Part shown: piece by piece, positions 59,051 to 64,000 of the stretch | How the letters are laid out: the number at the start of each line of letters is the position of its first letter | Numbering within the stretch: the first letter of the stretch is position 1 | DNA from: Salvator merianae | Taxonomy: Eukaryota > Chordata > Lepidosauria > Squamata > Teiidae | Length of the DNA stretch: 64,000 nt | NCBI GenBank assembly: GCA_003586115.2 | Contig: QVOM02000034.1 | Coordinates: forward strand, 130,545,936-130,609,935 | Reading direction: 5' to 3' | Program-made: the position numbers and the translations under genes | The notes under the pieces: model-generated | Told to the model about the DNA's origin: nothing | The model's database searches: none | What the model saw: only the letters and a program-made list of their open reading frames with translations

Positions 59051-61083
59051 ACAGTGCCAGGTTCCCGTAAAGCAATTATTTACCTCTGTCTACTGGTTCC
59101 TTTCTTGATCATTGCTCTTGGAAATGCTCAGAAGCCAACCAAGCATGTGGGGAAAAGGAAAGGCAAGTAGGCCGGTGCTTGACTGGCTTCCAGGTATATG
59201 CAAGAGGAATTATAACACAAGGAGCCAGCAGACAGAGAGAAGAGCCTGCAATTGCCTCCCGTGTCTGGTAAGGGCACCAAAAGGCAATCTTGGGTAGTTC
59301 TTCAGATCCCACAATTGCCTCTTGTTCCCTTGCAGTTGTCTTGGTGAAACGAGGGTAGCTAATTGCTTTTAGTAGGCTGTGGTGAGGAAAACGAATGTGA
59401 AGCACTGCTAGGAATCGAAATCGAGTTTGTAAACGTGGTACAGAAATCTGTCCTGCACCAATAAAGTCCTTTTCAGATAATCTTGGTTTTGTCCATAACA
59501 CCAATTTTGACAGATTGCCATAGAATTGCTGTGAAACAATGAAACAATATTTTAAAAGCTGCAGTTGCAGAAAGTAAAAAGCAACTGTGTAGGCTCCAGC
59601 TGAGGAGAAATTGCAGGTGTCGTTTCCAAATGCTTAGCATGCAGTTTTCCGCAATATCAGACATATACTTCATTTCTGCATCTCAAGAGACTGTGGTTAA
59701 AGCAAGAATAAGAATTATCCATTCTCAGGAGTGTGTGTGGGGGGTCTACCTTGGATTTCAGCTTCTATTCCAAGCTGGTTGGGGAGACTCCTTGCGTCGT
59801 GATTTATCCAGAGGAACAATGACTGTTCTTTCTGAGATCGAGTGATTTTGCAGTCCTGCATGGAGATTCTTTGAATGATCTAGTCATGTCTGGTGGATAA
59901 TGCACAGACACAGCAGATCTACCTACTTCCTTCAGAATCCGGGTTGAGAAGAATCATGGGCAGAAGAATAAATTGTATAGAGACACATTTGTGCATTCAG
60001 TGTAGCATTGCAACTATTACAAAGCATTCATTTTTAAACTCACCCCTTGTCTTTGGGGAACTGCAGGGGTTATGCATAGTTTTGCTGTAGGATTACTATA
60101 GCATTTTGCACATTTCTATTCTGAGCGATGGAAGGATGAATATAAGACCCCAATTATCAATATAGTCTCTCCCTCTCGATCTACAACCTTCAAGTGACTA
60201 TCCAGATAGGAAATATTGCTGAAGGACTTTTACTTCATCATTATAAGAATCCAGCATAGCATTCAGCATACTTAAAGCTACTGATTTTGTTTTGTATTAT
60301 ATTTTGTAAAACCTAATTTTGTTTTGTATTGAGACTAGTGAGTGCAATCTGATCCTTTTGAGATCAAATATCCTGTTAAAAGAAAAGCAAAAGATGTGTG
60401 TCTGCTGTGGCTGATAATAGGCTGTGCAAGTTTCTACAGCAGGTTAACAGTAAATTTGCACAAATGTCAGTCCTATATGCTTTTGTATCTGGTGAGCTGG
60501 ATGTGCCTGCCTATTGCTGTACCTTCCATTAAGTCACTTCAGTGAGCCACATCATTTCCCAAGCATTTTCCCATCATGTCTTGGGCATGATGGAGGATCA
60601 GAAGAAAAGGCACAGACGAAGTGGCAATAGATGGCTGGCCTGGTGCCTTTCAGGCGTTTTAGATCACACCCACCAGTTACAGCCAACATGATAGTGATGC
60701 ACACAGGTAAAGACACAACCAGGAAAACCTCATGCACAAATCTTATTTATTGGAGAGTAGGAAGTCCTCCACATATCCTGGTTCAAAAAGATTTAGAATT
60801 TAAGCTTGGGCAGATAGCAAAAGGGAGGCAAATGAAGCTTTTTAGCAGAAATGCCCCCATGCTTGCAGTAAGCTGCTCAGCAATCTAACTGCCACATTCA
60901 GACCAGACTGCGGATTTGGGATCAGCCTTAAGACCAGATGCATATATAGCATGTTATAGAAGCCTAATTTTTTCAAGTTTATTATCAAACCTTTTGGTCA
61001 CAGCCCTTTTGTCATGATTAACAGTCAGTTCTGAAAGACCTACAACAGAAATGACAAGATTCCAAAATACACCCCTATTTTAA
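59051..61083. other. unassigned AT-rich sequence
   Basis: No gene or clear repeat was seen. Confidence 0.4.
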
Positions 61084-61178
61084 GGGTGACTCTGCACTGG
61101 TAGACTGTACCAGTGTGTGGAAGGGAGGGTCCTAGTACGCTTGCTGGTCCAGTACACCATCCAGTGCAGAATTGCCAC
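61084..61178. mobile_element. 95-bp hairpin MITE
   Basis: The ends GGTGACTCTGCACTGG and CCAGTGCAGAATTGCC are imperfect inverted repeats. GTAGACTGTACCAG and CTGGTCCAGTACACC inside are also roughly opposed. It is a very short element, non-coding. Confidence 0.5.
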
Positions 61179-61384
61179 AACGCTACTGAAAAGAGTAAAG
61201 AATAGACTGGTAAGAAAACCAGCGGCATGCAAACTGGCAAAAAGACCTTCTTCGTTGTTCAGGAGCCTGTTCTTTGTGCAGGCTTGCTTCTCTGTACTGG
61301 GCTCCAAAGAATGGGGGGAAAGGTTCACCTATGGTCACTTGCATTCCAGAGGCTGAGTTGGAGCAACGAAGCACTGATCTGTTG

Positions 61385-61945
61385 GTTTATTTATTTATTT
61401 AATGACATTTATATCCCACTGTATATGAAAGGTCTCAGGGTAGGTTAAAAGAGATAAAAAGAATACAAACAGGTTAAAATCAGATCTAAAGCTGATTTAA
61501 AATCACACACAACTAGAAGTTAAAAAAACAAAATTACAGTGCTCAGGAAGGGAGGATAGACTACTCAGTCAAAGGCTTGTGTAAAGAGGTGTATCTTCAC
61601 CAACCATCTTAACATGTACAATAAAGGGGGGAGGGAGCTGTTCCACAGCCTAGGGGCAATCACAGAGAAGGTCCTCTCATGCATCCTCTTTCTTTTGACT
61701 TGGGTGGGTGATGGCACAGCCAAGATCTTAAGGTTCAGGCACACCTATATGGGAGGAGGTATCCCTTTAGATATTGAACCCCGAGCCATTAAGGATAATG
61801 CCTTCAATAAACCAGTAGTTATTTTAGGACTGGAAGCTAGTAGCTTCTGAACACTCTTCTAGAGCAGCCCCATATAACCATTCAGTCTGGGAGTTACCAG
61901 GGCATGGTTTATTGTGAACAGACTGTCCCTAAAGGCCACTTTCAG
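61385..61945 (-). mobile_element. L2/CR1-group LINE 3' fragment, antisense
   Basis: The minus strand carries a VIAPRLWNS-like block (61640-61670 region), then a 3' UTR with TTTA repeats and a CTGAGACC word near 61390. Farther upstream, ATATGGGAGGAGGTATCCCT resembles the L2 copy at 37.57 kb. The region may combine two related fragments. Confidence 0.55.
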
Positions 61946-62330
61946 GGAGCACCAATTATAGTAGCCATTGATACACCTGTCCTCCATGAATTTGTTCTTT
62001 CTTAAAATTAACCAGGCTGGTTGCTGTCACCAACACTTCTGGTAGTAAATTCCATAGACTAATGACCACTACGCCCCCTTGTTAGTCCTAAATCTTCTGC
62101 CCATGAGCTGCAGAGAGTGCCTCCTGATTCTTGTGCTGTGCGATAGAGAAAATAATTTTGCTCTATCCACCTTTTTCTACACCATGCATGATTTTATATA
62201 CTTCTTAAATGCTGTCTTTCAAGACTTCAGAAGCCTAAACATTGCAGCCTGATTTCATAAGGGAGGTATTCCAGACTTTTGATCATTCTGGTTGTCCTTT
62301 ACTGCACTTTTTCCAGTTCCACAATATCCT
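61946..62330 (-). mobile_element. CR1-like LINE C-terminal fragment, interrupted by L1
   Basis: With frame breaks, the minus strand encodes VKDNQNDQKSGIPPL, KKVDRAKLFSLSHSTRIRRH and MEDRCINGYY, the order of CR1-type polyprotein tails ('...KVD..LF.L.....TRGH.....R' and a final basic block). It is cut at 62330 by the T-run that is the tail of the antisense L1, so the CR1-like element is older. Confidence 0.65.
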
Positions 62331-64000
62331 TTTTTTTTTTTTTTTGTAATAATAAGTTTATCAGTAATATACAGATTACATTCTCACTGAATACCTTTGA
62401 CATATTATTACAATTTACCGTTAGAGTTACAGTTCCCCCCCAACAGCAGAAACAATTTAGAACTTATTAGGACCACATTTCCATTGTTTTCATAATTTCT
62501 TCTTTCAACCTTCCTGTTACGTCTGTTCTATTTATATATATCAGCAGCTCTTTCCAGTCCTCTTCTGCTTGGGTTCTATTCTGCATACCTATGAATTCCA
62601 TACGTTGTTGCCTGGAGAAATCAAATTTAAATTGATCTATATTATAATTATACCAGTTATTTGTTGTCCATTTTGTGCAATCCCTCCAGCCATATGCTAT
62701 TGTTGCTAATGCTGCATACAATAATTGGTTTACCAAATACTTTTATTTATCTCTTATGTTCTGTCTTCTGTATATTTGTAAAATAAACATCTTGGGGTAT
62801 TGTTCAATATTAACATTTGTTATGTCCTGGATTTTTGTTTGCACTTCATTCCAAAATTGTAGTACTTTTGGGCATAACCACCACATGTGAATATAAGTCC
62901 CCTTCATACCACATAAATGCCAACATCTTGAAGTAAAATTATTAATCATATTAGCCAATTGTGTTGGAGTCCTATACCATTTATAGACCAATTTCATTAA
63001 TAACTCTTTAATTCTAATAAGTTTTATTAAATTAATATCTTTTAATATTTTCACCATATCCTCCTTAGTGACACTGATATCCTTTTGCGAGGTACCAGTT
63101 AAATGATTAATTATACATTCCTTGTCATTAACTAATAACTTATATATTGTTCCACTAATTCCTTTCCTACTATCCAATCTGGATCTAATTATTTCCTCAA
63201 ATGCACTACCTGGTGTCTTAATTATATCTTTGATTTTATTACTGTCCAAATAAGCCTTTACTCCATTAATCTGCAGCCAGTTTTGTGCCCCAAATGCATC
63301 TATTAATTGTTGGTTTGAAATCAATTCATTTCTATTACTATAGAAGTCCCCAATAAAATTTATACCATTATCTTTTATTCTCTTTATAATCTTTAAGTTC
63401 AATGTCTCCTGTTTATCATTTATATATTTGACTGGGGTAAACCTTGAGTATTCTCTACTCAAACTTCTCTACCACTTCTTCCACACTGTAAGAAGGAATT
63501 TAATTGCCCATATGTATGTTTAATTTTCCTGTTATCCACTTTGGGGGGAAAAACCGACATATGTGGCATATCATTCATTAATCTTTCTATTTATATAATC
63601 TTCCATATAATCTTCTAAATCCAATAATTTTCCTATATGAAAGGTATCCTTCCAAGGTTGGTACTGCCCATCCTCCTTGATCCTTAGGAGCATTTATTTT
63701 TTTTTTCCTTAATCTTGATTTATTATTATATATCCAGTTATTGATTGTTTTATCCCAAGATCTCAGATTTTTCCTGGGCACACTAACTGGTAGTGTTTGA
63801 CATATATACATGATTTCTGGAATCATCAGCATTTTTAACATCTTTATTTTGGTTAGAGTTGACATATACTTGTTTTTCCATAATGTGATTTGTTTATTTA
63901 CTTTGGGCCATACAGAATTATAATTTGTTACCCCTAATTTTTGTAAATTTTTTGCCAGATAAATTCCTAAATATTTCATCTTCTTGATTCCTACCTTTAA
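62331..64000 (-). mobile_element. L1 element, 3' portion, running off the window
   Basis: It starts with a 15-base T run (its poly-A tail) at 62331-62345, then an about 120-base 3' UTR and ORF2 coding sequence to the window edge. Few disruptions make it the best-preserved element in the window, so probably the youngest. The other end and the far target duplication are outside. Confidence 0.85.
62467..63979 (-). pseudogene. L1 ORF2 C-terminal half, two disruptions
   Basis: From the edge inward: MKYLGIYLAKNLQKLGV, then IKMLKMLMIPEIMYICQTLP and VPRKNLRSWDKTINNWIY (post-polymerase region), a frame break between 63587 and 63462, then a second long frame with LLMKLVYKWYRTPTQLANMI and the zinc-knuckle-like motif CWHLCGMKGTYIHMWWLC, which fits CX3CX7HX4C with all four ligands present. 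An in-frame TAA at 62743-62745 comes next, then the same frame continues to the natural end (KTMEMWS). L1 ORF2 encodes the endonuclease and reverse transcriptase for target-primed insertion; those core domains lie beyond the window. Confidence 0.9.

Noticed and set aside
1..64000. CRISPR arrays, prokaryotic operons, phage or plasmid features
   Set aside because: No regularly spaced repeats, ribosome-binding sites or tightly packed long frames; all mobile elements are of vertebrate type.

Overview
This window looks like nuclear DNA of a squamate reptile (lizard or snake). That is inferred from its mix of repeats: L2-clade and CR1-like LINEs, L1 elements ending in A-rich tails, a decayed Tc1-like transposon, tRNA-derived SINEs, a possible 5S-derived SINE and many hAT-like miniature transposons (MITEs). 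No ribosomal or tRNA gene, operon, CRISPR array or prokaryotic feature is present. I recognise no host protein-coding gene: almost every open frame is short, unlike any family I know, and AT-rich or repeat-derived. The only recognisable proteins are broken transposon proteins.

Layout. 1-12 kb is AT-rich intergenic or intronic DNA with MITEs, an L1 tail in a 16-bp target-site duplication, an inverted pair of LINE 3' ends, and simple repeats. About 12.1-23.3 kb stands out: it has dense CpG and few recognisable repeats, and holds a TATA box followed by a strong CTCF-like motif (12.5 kb), several CpG-island-like stretches (about 14.1, 15.0, 17.1, 19.0-19.5 and 22.0-22.3 kb), a forkhead/ONECUT motif cluster (21.5 kb) and a CRE-CCAAT-GC-box promoter-like segment (22.1 kb). 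It resembles a developmental or regulatory CpG domain, perhaps with a non-coding transcript or a 5' exon, but I cannot name the locus. 23.3-37.2 kb is AT-rich with sparse repeats.

From 37.2 kb to the end the DNA is a dense layering of transposons: a 2.6-kb L2 nested in a truncated L1 that keeps its target duplications (37.2-40.3 kb), a Tc1 transposase pseudogene (43.4-44.2 kb), L1 fragments at 45.0 and 51.2 kb, a second L2 with a MITE inside it (48.2-50.0 kb), at least three hAT-like MITE families, and at the right edge an L2 fragment, then a CR1-like fragment, then a long antisense L1 ORF2 that runs out of the window.

I found no convincing new biological system. The most useful leads are the CpG-rich regulatory block, the dated order of nested insertions, the highly self-complementary MITE families and a split RE1-like motif.
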